Notes: generated by a model from the sequence alone, not told the origin. A stretch of DNA of 51,133 bases from Micromonosporaceae bacterium (GCA_007130245.1 SLSW01000192.1:1-51133); one strand, 5' to 3'; numbered from the stretch's first letter, positions 25,497 to 33,293 are shown. Numbers and translations: made by a program.

Positions 25497-25522
25497 GGCC
25501 CAGGCCCGCGAATGCCTGGGCC
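25497..25522 (-). promoter_or_regulatory. Second hairpin in the HEPN-imuA' leader (9-bp stem)
   Basis: GGCCCAGGC (25497-25505) and GCCTGGGCC (25514-25522) form a perfect GC-rich stem with an 8-nt loop, downstream of the inferred transcription start. Confidence 0.6.
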
Positions 25523-25553
25523 GCATGATCGGCACAGCCGAGGACTGCACTGT

Positions 25554-25581
25554 TGTTCGAGCGAGTCGAACAGCCGTACCA
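25554..25581 (-). promoter_or_regulatory. Palindrome and LexA-like box near the HEPN-imuA' start point
   Basis: TGTTCGA-gcgag-TCGAACA (25554-25572) is a perfect 7-bp inverted repeat. Overlapping it, TCGAAC-AGCC-GTACCA (25566-25581) matches 10 of 12 positions of TCGAAC-N4-GTTCGA, the actinobacterial LexA motif. It lies just downstream of the inferred start point at about 25586. Confidence 0.5.
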
Positions 25582-25592
25582 ATCATGTCTTC

Positions 25593-25615
25593 AGACTACA
25601 CCCGCCCCCCGACAA
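25593..25615 (-). promoter_or_regulatory. RecA-independent damage promoter (PafBC type) for HEPN-imuA'
   Basis: On the minus strand TTGTCGGGG is followed by exactly 8 nt and then TAGTCT. The known RecA-NDp consensus is TTGTCRGTG-N8-TANNNT, so 8 of 9 upstream positions and the spacing and -10 fit. The rest of the 396-bp noncoding stretch 25328-25723 holds the palindrome and hairpins listed separately; 25620-25723 shows nothing I recognise. Confidence 0.65.
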
Positions 25616-25723
25616 AAACTCTCCGATGCCCCCGACGCCCCAAGGCCCCGACACTCCTCCGGTCCGCACGCCCCCCGCCCGGCACGGCGTACGGTGTCGG
25701 TGGCGGGCGGGGCGGCAGGGCGC

Positions 25724-26962
25724 CTATGTGGGCGGGGCTTTGTGCAGGCGCCCGTCGACCAGCACGGCCCACAGGGTCTCGGGGCGTCCCAGCAGCCCCG
25801 GGTCGTCCAGCGGATCGCCGTCCACCACGATCAGGTCCGCCCGCTTGCCCGGCGCGACCGTGCCGATCTCGTCAGCCAGTCCCAGCAGCTCGGCGTTGGT
25901 GCGGGTGGCGGCCACGATCGCCCCCATCGCCCCCAGCACCTGCGCCTTGATCGCCAGCTCCCGGCCGCGGTGGCGCGCCATCGCCCCCAGCAGGTCCGAG
26001 CCGGAAGCGATCCTGACACCTGCCGCCTGGGCGATGCGCAGGCTGTCCAGCCCCGCGTCGATCACGCGGGCAAGCTTGTCCAGGTTCTCCTTCGACAGAC
26101 CGTCGCGCTCCCCCGACTCGTACAGCTTCTCGTAGGTCACCAGGGTCGGCACCAGGAAGGTGGCGTGTGCGGCCATGAGCCGCGCGGTCGGCTCGTCCAG
26201 CAGGTTGCCGTGCTCGATCGAGCGCACGCCGGCGGCCACGCACCGCCGGATCGCCTCCGGCGGGTAGGCGTGCGCCAGCACGTAGCTGCCCGCCGCCTGC
26301 GCCGTCTCCACCGCTGCGGCCAGTTCCGCGGCCGAGAACTGATCGGCGTCCAGCCGGTCGGTCGGCGACATCACCCCACCGCTGGCCATCACCTTGATCT
26401 GGTCGGCGCCGCGGCGCAGTTCCTCCCGCACGGCACGGCGTACCTCGTCGGGACCATCGACCACACGCGACACCAGCCCGACCCGGGCCGCCTGCGCGGT
26501 GGCCTCCTCGGTGGCCAGCCGGCGGTCACCGTGACCACCGGTCTGCGACAGGGGCCGCCCCGACACCCGCAGCCGCGGACCGGCCACCACCTGCTGCTCC
26601 ACCGCCCGGCGGAAGCCCGCGTCCGCGCCACCGGCGTCGCGGGCGGTCGTGAATCCCTGGTCGAGCAGGTCGGTCAGCGCCCGGCCCATCCGCAGCGCCG
26701 CCTCGCTGTCGAAGTAGTGCCGCTGCTGGTCGGTGATGTTGACGTCCAGCGCCCCGATGTGGACGTGGACGTCGATAAGACCAGGCAGCAGGCTGCGGCC
26801 GCCACAGCCGATGACCGGTCCGGCCACCGACGGTCGGCGGGTGCTGTCGATGACGTCGACGATGCGCCCATGCTCGACCACCACGCTGCCGGCGAACGGC
26901 GGCTCGCCGGTGCCGGGCACGATGATCGTGTCGGTGAGGGCGATGGTCGGGTCGTCACTCAT
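25724..26962 (-). CDS. Amidohydrolase-family protein (imidazolonepropionase/prolidase-like)
   Basis: The 412-residue protein is a metal-dependent hydrolase of the amidohydrolase superfamily. LPGLIDVHVHIG has the HxH metal ligands, QIKVMASGGV the bridging Lys, VLAHAY and SIEHGN the two later His, and IASGSDLLG the final Asp. GTVAPGKRADLIVVDGDPL is the typical C-terminal beta-sandwich strand. The layout resembles the Xaa-Pro dipeptidase/imidazolonepropionase-like group. The ATG at 26962 is set by TACCAT 6 nt upstream. No signal peptide is seen. The substrate is unknown. Confidence 0.87.
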   Translation of the reverse strand: MSDDPTIALTDTIIVPGTGEPPFAGSVVVEHGRIVDVIDSTRRPSVAGPVIGCGGRSLLPGLIDVHVHIGALDVNITDQQRHYFDSEAALRMGRALTDLLDQGFTTARDAGGADAGFRRAVEQQVVAGPRLRVSGRPLSQTGGHGDRRLATEEATAQAARVGLVSRVVDGPDEVRRAVREELRRGADQIKVMASGGVMSPTDRLDADQFSAAELAAAVETAQAAGSYVLAHAYPPEAIRRCVAAGVRSIEHGNLLDEPTARLMAAHATFLVPTLVTYEKLYESGERDGLSKENLDKLARVIDAGLDSLRIAQAAGVRIASGSDLLGAMARHRGRELAIKAQVLGAMGAIVAATRTNAELLGLADEIGTVAPGKRADLIVVDGDPLDDPGLLGRPETLWAVLVDGRLHKAPPT

Positions 26963-26968
26963 CCCGGC

Positions 26969-26974
26969 ATGGTA
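26969..26974 (-). promoter_or_regulatory. -10 element (TACCAT), leaderless start
   Basis: On the minus strand TACCAT lies 6 nt before the ATG at 26962 with no Shine-Dalgarno. Confidence 0.5.
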
Positions 26975-27048
26975 AGCCGCCGGGCACGCCGTTGGCACCG
27001 CGTGATACCCGGGTGCGTGCTCGATGACCCACCGGGCAGGATGGGCGC

Positions 27049-27537
27049 ATGTGGCTTCATCCCAACGTCCAGATGGTGCAGCAGGTGCTGGAGGCGGCTG
27101 GCGCGCACAACGAGGCCGGCGGGCCGTCGCGCATCCGCATCCTGCCCGACGCGGTGCACACCGCCGCCGCCGCCGCGGACGCCCTCGGCGTCGAGCTGGG
27201 GCAGATCGCCAACTCGCTGATCTTCGACGCCGACGGCGAGCCGCTGCTCGTGCTCACCTCCGGCGCCCACCGGGTCGACACCACCCGGCTGGCGGCCACG
27301 CTCGGCATGCCGCGGGTACGCCGGGCCAGCGCCGAGTTCGTCCGTGAGCACACCGGACAGCCGATCGGCGGGGTGGCGCCGGTGGGACATCCCAAGCCGC
27401 TGCGCACGCTGGTGGACACGGCTCTGGCGCGGTACGGCGAGATCTGGGCCGCCGGTGGCGTGCCCAGCGCGGTGTTTCCGATCACGTACGCCGAGCTGAC
27501 CCGCATCACCGACGGCACGCCTGCCGAGGTGGCGTGA
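27049..27537 (+). CDS. YbaK/EbsC-family aminoacyl-tRNA deacylase
   Basis: The 162-residue protein matches the YbaK/ProX editing-domain fold. Evidence includes LGVELGQIANSLIFDADGEPLLVLTSGAHRVD with the conserved Lys position replaced by Asn, and TGQPIGGVAPVGHPKP, the family's signature loop. These enzymes hydrolyse mischarged tRNA such as Cys-tRNA(Pro). In YbaK the usual QIAKSL has a catalytic Lys; here QIANSL has Asn, so activity or specificity may differ. CAGGAT lies 6 nt before the ATG, a weak -10. Confidence 0.85.
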   Translation: MWLHPNVQMVQQVLEAAGAHNEAGGPSRIRILPDAVHTAAAAADALGVELGQIANSLIFDADGEPLLVLTSGAHRVDTTRLAATLGMPRVRRASAEFVREHTGQPIGGVAPVGHPKPLRTLVDTALARYGEIWAAGGVPSAVFPITYAELTRITDGTPAEVA

Positions 27538-27591
27538 CTGGCCGGGCGCGGTGGCGTACGGTCACCGGTTGACGACATCGAGAGGCGGGCG

Positions 27592-28191
27592 ATGAGGCTG
27601 GTGCCGTGGAAGCCGGACGATCTGGCCCGGCGGCTTGACGACGTGATCGAGGTGTACGGCGACGCCATGGGCTACCGGCCCGAGGTGCTGGCGACCAGGC
27701 GCGGCTACATCAGCACGCATCTGCGCCGGCCGGGATTCCGGGCGGTGGCGACGTTGACCACCGACGGGTCGCTGGTCGGCTTCGGGTACGGCTACCACTC
27801 CGAGCCGGGCCAGTGGTGGCACGACCAGGTCAGCGCCGCGTTGACACCGCAGGCACGCGAGACCTGGTTGTCCGACTGCTTCGAGGTGGTCGAACTGCAC
27901 GTGCGCACCGCTGCCCACGGCCACGGCCTGGGCACGCGGCAGTTGCGCGCTCTGCTGCACATGGCCGAGGGTGCTACCACCCTGCTGTCCACGCCGGAGG
28001 GCGGCGAGGAGGAGTCCCGGGCCTGGCGCCTCTACCGCCGGTTCGGCTTCATCGACGTGGTGCGCAACCTCGCCTTCCCCGGGGACGCGCGCAAGTTCGC
28101 GGTGCTGGGGCGCACCCTGCCGATCGACGACGAGGACCGCTCACCGCAGCGTCCGGCGGAGGGTGCGGGACCGTCGGACCGCGCCGGCTAG
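27592..28191 (+). CDS. GNAT-family N-acetyltransferase
   Basis: The 199-residue protein starts MRLVPWKPDDLARRLDDVIEVYGDAMGY. Acetyl-CoA binding is indicated by VVELHVRTAAHGHGLGTRQLRALL, the GNAT motif A with HGHGLG. A C-terminal AWRLYRRFGFIDVVRN is motif B. A purine-rich GAGAGGCGGG lies before the ATG. Its 3' end overlaps the convergent membrane protein gene by 51 nt, unusually long for this window. The substrate is unknown. Confidence 0.87.
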   Translation: MRLVPWKPDDLARRLDDVIEVYGDAMGYRPEVLATRRGYISTHLRRPGFRAVATLTTDGSLVGFGYGYHSEPGQWWHDQVSAALTPQARETWLSDCFEVVELHVRTAAHGHGLGTRQLRALLHMAEGATTLLSTPEGGEEESRAWRLYRRFGFIDVVRNLAFPGDARKFAVLGRTLPIDDEDRSPQRPAEGAGPSDRAG

Positions 28192-28833
28192 CTGGCTGAA
28201 GCCCAGCACGCCCAGCAGCAGCCACGCCGCGCTGGCCACGGTGAGGATGCCGGCGTCGAGCTCGGGGCCGGCCAGGCCCGCCAGGCCCAGGCCGACGACC
28301 GCCGCGCCGGCCCGGGTCGGCCGGTCCCCGATCGACTGCACCGAGACCCGGCTGGCGCCGGCGACCAGCGCCTGGGTGCGCAGATACTCGTGCAGCCAGG
28401 TCACCACACCACAGGCGACCACCACGAATCCCGCGACACCTACCACCCAGAACGCGGTCAGCCAGGCAACCTCGGCCAGCCGGGCGGCCACCGCCTCCCG
28501 GATGATCGACAGCCGGGTCGTCCGGGGGTTCTGAAGACCCACCGCGGTGTCGACCGTGTTGGCGAACACGCCGGCCAGCACCAGCAGCGCGGCCGCGATC
28601 ATCCAGATCCCGGCCCGACTCGCGGCGTAGATCGCCGTCCCGGTCAGGGCCAGCCCCATCACGGTCACCGCCGCCGGGCGCACCCGGATCGCCGTCAGCG
28701 TCGCGCCGACCCGGTACGCCAGCTGTTGCCACCGCAGCACCAGCGGCGGCGCCCGGCGCGGGTCGTACCCGCCGTGGCGTTCGGCCCAGGCCACGGCATA
28801 GCGTTGCCAGTCCACTCGTGCGGTATCCATCAC
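28141..28833 (-). CDS. CDP-alcohol phosphotransferase-like membrane protein with degenerate active site
   Basis: The 230-residue protein has about five hydrophobic segments and aligns with CDP-alcohol phosphotransferases. The family motif needs four aspartates (D-x2-D-G ... G-x3-D-x3-D). Here they read N92, D95, E113 and A117, and the two motif glycines are Thr96 and Ser109. It is therefore unlikely to make phospholipid by the normal mechanism. It may be a pseudoenzyme or have another substrate. It lies 32 bp downstream of metF on the same strand, and overlaps the GNAT gene at its 3' end. Confidence 0.65.
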   Translation of the reverse strand: MMDTARVDWQRYAVAWAERHGGYDPRRAPPLVLRWQQLAYRVGATLTAIRVRPAAVTVMGLALTGTAIYAASRAGIWMIAAALLVLAGVFANTVDTAVGLQNPRTTRLSIIREAVAARLAEVAWLTAFWVVGVAGFVVVACGVVTWLHEYLRTQALVAGASRVSVQSIGDRPTRAGAAVVGLGLAGLAGPELDAGILTVASAAWLLLGVLGFSQLAGAVRRSRTLRRTLR

Positions 28834-28865
28834 CGCCTCAACGAGGCAGCGACCGCCGACGGTGC

Positions 28866-29783
28866 TCAGGTGCGGACGTAGTCACCGAGGTTGTGCCACA
28901 CCTCGCGGGTGGCTGTGGACCGGTTCATGGTGATGAAGTGGATGCCCGGCGCGCCCTCGTCCAGCAGGCGCTGGCACATCTCACTCATGTGCTCGATGCC
29001 CTTGGCCCGCACCGCGGCGGGATCGTCGGCGATCCGCTCGAACTCCGCTGCCAGGGCCGGCGGGAACGGCGCACCGGACAACTGCTCGGCGCGCTCGATG
29101 GTTCGCATCGCGGTCACCGGCATCACTCCGGCGACGATGGGGGTGTCGCACCCGGCGGCCGTCACCCGGTCGCGCAGCCGCAGGTAGTCGTCGAGGTCGA
29201 AGAACATCTGGGTGACCGCGAACTCGGCGCCGGCCCGGCACTTCTGCACGAAGTACTTCGTGTCAGTGGCGATGTCGGGCGAGCGCGGGTGCTTGTACGG
29301 GAACGCGGCGACGCCGACGCTGAAGTCGCCGATCTCGCGGGCCAGCCGGACCAGGTCCTCGGCGTAGACCACACCGTCCGGGTGCGGCACCCATTCACCC
29401 AGCGGATCACCCGGGGGGTCACCACGGATGATCATCAGGTTGCGGATGCCGACCGCCGCCAATCTGCCGATGACGTGTCGCAGTTCGGCCACCGAGTGGT
29501 TGACCGCGGTCAGGTGGGCCATCGGCAGCAGGGTGGTGTCCGTGGCGATCTGCTCCGTCACCTCGACCGTGAGGTCCCGCGTCGAGCCGCCGGCGCCGTA
29601 GGTGACCGACACGAACGAGGGCCGCAGCCGTTCCAGGTCCCGGATCGAGCGCCACAGCGTCTCTTCGCCCTCCGGGTTTTTCGGTGGGAAGAACTCGAAC
29701 GAGAACGTCGGGCCGTGGTTGCGGATCAGGTCACCAATCGACGGATGTCGTCCGGTGTTGTCCGAGGGGTCGGTGGAAACCAT
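28866..29783 (-). CDS. metF: Methylenetetrahydrofolate reductase
   Basis: The 305-residue flavoprotein reduces 5,10-methylenetetrahydrofolate to 5-methyltetrahydrofolate for methionine synthesis. FSFEFFPPKNPEGE is the N-terminal signature, SVTYGAGGSTRD and NLMIIRGDPPGDP are core barrel motifs, and FAVTQMFFD is the FAD/substrate region. The ATG at 29783 follows TAGGCT by 7 nt. In M. tuberculosis the related Rv2172c also lies just before idsA2 and the Rv2175c-pknL pair. It is followed by the degenerate CDP-alcohol phosphotransferase gene. Confidence 0.93.
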   Translation of the reverse strand: MVSTDPSDNTGRHPSIGDLIRNHGPTFSFEFFPPKNPEGEETLWRSIRDLERLRPSFVSVTYGAGGSTRDLTVEVTEQIATDTTLLPMAHLTAVNHSVAELRHVIGRLAAVGIRNLMIIRGDPPGDPLGEWVPHPDGVVYAEDLVRLAREIGDFSVGVAAFPYKHPRSPDIATDTKYFVQKCRAGAEFAVTQMFFDLDDYLRLRDRVTAAGCDTPIVAGVMPVTAMRTIERAEQLSGAPFPPALAAEFERIADDPAAVRAKGIEHMSEMCQRLLDEGAPGIHFITMNRSTATREVWHNLGDYVRT

Positions 29784-29790
29784 GCCGCCC

Positions 29791-29796
29791 AGCCTA
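29791..29796 (-). promoter_or_regulatory. -10 element (TAGGCT) for metF
   Basis: On the minus strand TAGGCT is 7 nt before the ATG with no strong Shine-Dalgarno. No riboswitch-like leader fits in this space. Confidence 0.4.
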
Positions 29797-29863
29797 TAGG
29801 TTGTGATCTGCGTCACTCCACCACCCGGTTCCGGGGGCCGGCTTCCGGCGGGCTGATACGACC

Positions 29864-30643
29864 TCACTTGTCCTGACCGTCACGCTGCGTGAGTACGGCG
29901 GGATCGAGCCGCACCGGCACCGTGACCGCCACCCCGCTCGGCCCCCGCCCGCACACCAGCGGGAGGTCCCGGGCCTCACCGGCGGTGGCCACTACCTCCC
30001 GCCAGCGACCTGTCTCCCGCACCCGCGCCATTACCAGCGGCGCCGGACCCCGGAATCCCGGCCACGGCCGCAACTCCACCTGCCAGAAGCACGGCACGCC
30101 CGCGGCGGCGAAGCGGTCCCGCTTCCACACCCGGTCCAGAAACCGGCCGTCATCACCGATCACCTCCACCACCGTGTGCAGCACCGACGGCGTCGGCGGT
30201 CCCGGCGTCGCGTCCGTGGTCACCAGCAGGTCGGGCACCGGGGTGTCCCCGTCGGGCAACCGCACCGGTTGGCCGGTGCGCACCGCGCTCCCGTCCGGCA
30301 GCACCGTCCGTATCCGGGTGGCGAGGTTGGCGACCACCAGCTCGTGCTGGCGCGACGGCGGCGGCGCCAGCACCAGCCGGCCGTCAGCCACCTCCCCGCG
30401 CCGGCCGTGGCCCGGTGGCGGATCCGTCAATGAGGCCACGAGACCGCGCCTGCCCAGCAGGTACGGCTCGCACGGCCAGCGGCGACCACAGCACCGGCAT
30501 TCCGGCCGGCCCAGCCCAGCGAATGTCGATGGCGGACCATGGTCAGTGACCAGCCGCCAGCCCATCCGCCACAGCAGCGGGCGGCGTACCTGCGGCGGCG
30601 GGTGCTCCGGCGGGTGTCGCGGGTCGAACGGCAGCCCGGTCAT
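29864..30643 (-). CDS. Uma2-family (DUF820) putative endonuclease
   Basis: The 259-residue protein has an N-terminal region with a Cys cluster (ECRCCGRRWPC, possible metal site) followed by a Uma2/DUF820 PD-(D/E)XK domain. TPVPDLLVTTD carries the Asp, and VVEVIGDDGRFLDRVWKRDRFAAAGVPCFWQVEL has the Glu and Lys pattern of the family. The ATG at 30643 has GGAGGAGG upstream. It is divergent from the XRE/TPR regulator gene at 30798. Biological role unknown. Confidence 0.8.
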   Translation of the reverse strand: MTGLPFDPRHPPEHPPPQVRRPLLWRMGWRLVTDHGPPSTFAGLGRPECRCCGRRWPCEPYLLGRRGLVASLTDPPPGHGRRGEVADGRLVLAPPPSRQHELVVANLATRIRTVLPDGSAVRTGQPVRLPDGDTPVPDLLVTTDATPGPPTPSVLHTVVEVIGDDGRFLDRVWKRDRFAAAGVPCFWQVELRPWPGFRGPAPLVMARVRETGRWREVVATAGEARDLPLVCGRGPSGVAVTVPVRLDPAVLTQRDGQDK

Positions 30644-30660
30644 GTCGACGCCTCCTCCCT

Positions 30661-30677
30661 GGCGCGTGGGACGCGCC
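30661..30677. promoter_or_regulatory. Inverted repeat in the Uma2 / XRE divergent gap
   Basis: GGCGCGT-ggg-ACGCGCC is a perfect 7-bp inverted repeat 17 bp upstream of the Uma2 start. It could be an operator for the divergent XRE regulator. Confidence 0.35.
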
Positions 30678-30797
30678 CGTCGACAGCACACCGTCGTACC
30701 TACGTGCTAAACAGGAGCCACCGCAGGGGGCCATCGGCGGGGCCCGCCACCGGGGCCAGCCCGCCGGGCCACCCCGAGACCACCCGGGGGTGAGGCG

Positions 30798-32183
30798 ATG
30801 ACACCGGAGCCGCACACCGGCGCGGACCGCTCCCCCGGCGAGCCGATCGGGGCGATGCTGACCAGGTTGCGCCTGGCGCGCGGTCTCAGCCAGCTACGCC
30901 TGGCCGAGCTGCTGTGCGCCGCGGCCGGCACCCCCACGGTCAGCCGCCACGAAGTGTCCCGTTGGGAGCGTGAGGAGCGGGTGCCCGGCCCCTTCTGGCG
31001 AGGCTGGCTCGCGCTGGTCCTCGACACCCCGCTGGAGGCGCTGGAGTCCGCCACGGCCGCCCGCCGCCACGCCGCAGACCCGGCCACCGGTGACCCCCGC
31101 CGGCTGTGGCACCCGCCGACCGCCGCCGACCTGCTCGACACACTCGACCGGGCCGGGGGCGACGAGGTGCGCCTGCTGGCCCACGCGTGGCTGGCCGGCC
31201 CACCGGGACACCGCCCGCCTGCGCCCGCGCCACGCCGGCCGGCCATCCCGGCCGCCGGCGACCCGCCCGGTCCGGCCCGGCTACGGACGCTGCGACAGAT
31301 GGATGACGTGGTCGGCGGCGTCGACCTGGCCGGGACCATCGACCGCGAGTTGCGGGCGGTGATCACCGCCTCGCCCCCGGCTAGGGCCGACCGGGACGCG
31401 CTGCGGCTGGTGGCCGGATGGGCACAGCTCGCCGGCTGGGTTCACGCCGACGCCGGCCAGCCACGGCGCGCGCAGCGCGCCTGGAGCGTGGGGCTGCGCG
31501 CCGCCGCGGCCGCCGGCGACCGACCGCTGGCCGGGCACCTGCTCGGGTCGGTCAGCCACCACCACCTGGCCGTCGGGCGCCCGCAGGAGGCGCTGTTGCT
31601 GGCCCGCACCGCGTACAGTGGCGCCCGTTCCCCCGCCAGCGCGCGGTGCCGGGCGCTGCTGTTGCACCGTGTCGCCCTCGCGGCCGCCGGTGTCGACGAG
31701 CGCCGCGCTGCCCACGCCGCCCTTGCCCGCGCCGACCGCGCCGCCAACCGCGCCACCGCACCTGACCGGGAGCCGGACTGGCTGTACTGGGTCGACGAGG
31801 CCGAACTGACCGCGATGACCGGCCGCTGCCTGGTGGCGGTAGGTCGCCCGATGCGGGCGGCACCGCTGCTGCTCAGCATCTCGTCATGTCGCACGCCACG
31901 CACCAGAGCCGTGTACGCCGGCTGGCTGGCTCGCGCCTACCTCGACCTCGGCGAGGTGGAGCAGGCCTGCGAAGTCGCCGCGGACGCCTGGGTGGCCGCC
32001 GTACGCGCCGGCTCGGCACGCGCCGCGGCCGGGCTGCGGCAGCTGCACCCGCTGCTGGTGCGTTACCGCGACGTGCCGGCGGTGCGCGGATACCAGCGGC
32101 TGGCGACCGCAGCCGCGGACTATCTGCCCGGCGGTGATTCGCCAACGCACCACCGCGCCCGCGCAGCGGCCGGGCGCAGGTGA
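30798..32183 (+). CDS. XRE-family transcriptional regulator with TPR-like region
   Basis: The 461-residue protein has an N-terminal Cro/C1-type helix-turn-helix (about residues 17-75, LRLARGLSQLRLAELL and HEVSRWEREERVP). The rest is helical and TPR-like, with repeats such as LAGWVHADAGQPRRAQRAWSVGL and AYLDLGEVEQACEVAADAW. This layout is common in actinomycete regulators. The start ATG follows GGGTGAGGCG. The 154-bp gap to the divergent Uma2 gene carries an inverted repeat. Target genes are unknown. Confidence 0.85.
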   Translation: MTPEPHTGADRSPGEPIGAMLTRLRLARGLSQLRLAELLCAAAGTPTVSRHEVSRWEREERVPGPFWRGWLALVLDTPLEALESATAARRHAADPATGDPRRLWHPPTAADLLDTLDRAGGDEVRLLAHAWLAGPPGHRPPAPAPRRPAIPAAGDPPGPARLRTLRQMDDVVGGVDLAGTIDRELRAVITASPPARADRDALRLVAGWAQLAGWVHADAGQPRRAQRAWSVGLRAAAAAGDRPLAGHLLGSVSHHHLAVGRPQEALLLARTAYSGARSPASARCRALLLHRVALAAAGVDERRAAHAALARADRAANRATAPDREPDWLYWVDEAELTAMTGRCLVAVGRPMRAAPLLLSISSCRTPRTRAVYAGWLARAYLDLGEVEQACEVAADAWVAAVRAGSARAAAGLRQLHPLLVRYRDVPAVRGYQRLATAAADYLPGGDSPTHHRARAAAGRR

Positions 32184-32188
32184 CGCGG

Positions 32189-32194
32189 TAGCGT
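32189..32194 (+). promoter_or_regulatory. -10 element (TAGCGT), leaderless start
   Basis: TAGCGT lies 6 nt before the GTG at 32201. No Shine-Dalgarno is present, even though the upstream gene ends only 17 bp away. Confidence 0.45.
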
Positions 32195-32200
32195 CATGGT

Positions 32201-33268
32201 GTGCACTCACCGGTCGACCACGTCGGGCTGCGCGCCCGGGTCGAGAAGGCGCTGGCCGACTTCCTGGGGCGGCAACGTGCCCACCTCGCCGGCGTCGACC
32301 CCGACCTGAGCGCGGTCGCGGACGCCCTGGAGGCCTTCGTGCTCGGCGGCGGCAAGCGGCTACGACCGGCCTTCGCCTACTGGGGCTACCGCGGGGCCGG
32401 CGGCCAGGACAGCGACGAGGTGGTGGCCACCGTGGCGGCGCTGGAACTCGTGCAGGCCAGCGCGCTGATCCACGACGACGTGATGGACGGCTCCGACCTG
32501 CGCCGTGGCGAACCGGCCGTGCACCGCCGGTTCGCCACCCAGCACCGCTCCGCCGGATGGCACGGCGACCCGGACGCGTTCGGCACGGCGGCGGCGATCC
32601 TGCTCGGCGACCTGTGCCTGATCTGGTCCGACGACCTGCTCCACTCCGGCGGCATGGACCAGGCCGCGCTGGCCCGGGCACAACCGGTCTTCCACCGGAT
32701 GCGCACCGAGGTCACCGCCGGCCAGTACCTGGACATGCACACCCAGGCCACCGGCGACAGCACCACCGCACGCGCCACCAAGGTCGCCCGATTCAAGTCC
32801 GCGAAGTACACCGTGGAGCACCCGCTGCTGCTCGGTGCTGCGCTCGCCGACGCCTCCCCGGCGGTAACCGCCGCCTATTCCGGGTACGGGCTGCCGCTCG
32901 GCGAGGCGTTTCAGCTGCGCGACGACACTCTGGGCGTGTTCGGCGACCCGGCACAGACCGGCAAGCCGGCCGGTGACGACCTGCGCGAGGGTAAACGCAC
33001 CTACCTGGTCGCCGCAGCGTGCGAGGCGGCCGACCCGCACGACCGCGCGGCGCTCGACGCCGGCCTGGGCGACCCGCATCTGGACGCCGCACAGGTGGAG
33101 CGGATGCGGCGGATCATCACCGGCACCGGGGCACTGGCGCGCACCGAACAGCGCATCACCGAACTCGCCGCGGTGGCGCTGGACGCGCTGGCGACCGTCC
33201 CGGTGCAACCGGATGCCGCCGCGGTGCTGACCGAACTGGCGTCCGCCGCCACCACCCGCAACGTCTGA
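32201..33268 (+). CDS. Polyprenyl (geranylgeranyl-type) diphosphate synthase
   Basis: The 355-residue protein is a trans-isoprenyl diphosphate synthase. LGGGKRLRPAF is the substrate-binding KRLRP motif, LIHDDVMDGSDLRRGEPAVH has the first Asp-rich motif DDxxD with RRG, and LRDDTLGVFGDPAQTGKPAG the second DDxxD. It condenses isopentenyl diphosphate with allylic diphosphates. Product length cannot be fixed from sequence. It corresponds in position to idsA2 (Rv2173) of M. tuberculosis. A GTG start follows TAGCGT by 6 nt. Confidence 0.92.
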   Translation: MHSPVDHVGLRARVEKALADFLGRQRAHLAGVDPDLSAVADALEAFVLGGGKRLRPAFAYWGYRGAGGQDSDEVVATVAALELVQASALIHDDVMDGSDLRRGEPAVHRRFATQHRSAGWHGDPDAFGTAAAILLGDLCLIWSDDLLHSGGMDQAALARAQPVFHRMRTEVTAGQYLDMHTQATGDSTTARATKVARFKSAKYTVEHPLLLGAALADASPAVTAAYSGYGLPLGEAFQLRDDTLGVFGDPAQTGKPAGDDLREGKRTYLVAAACEAADPHDRAALDAGLGDPHLDAAQVERMRRIITGTGALARTEQRITELAAVALDALATVPVQPDAAAVLTELASAATTRNV

Positions 33269-33293
33269 CGCCGGTCGGCGACGGTGGGCAGCG

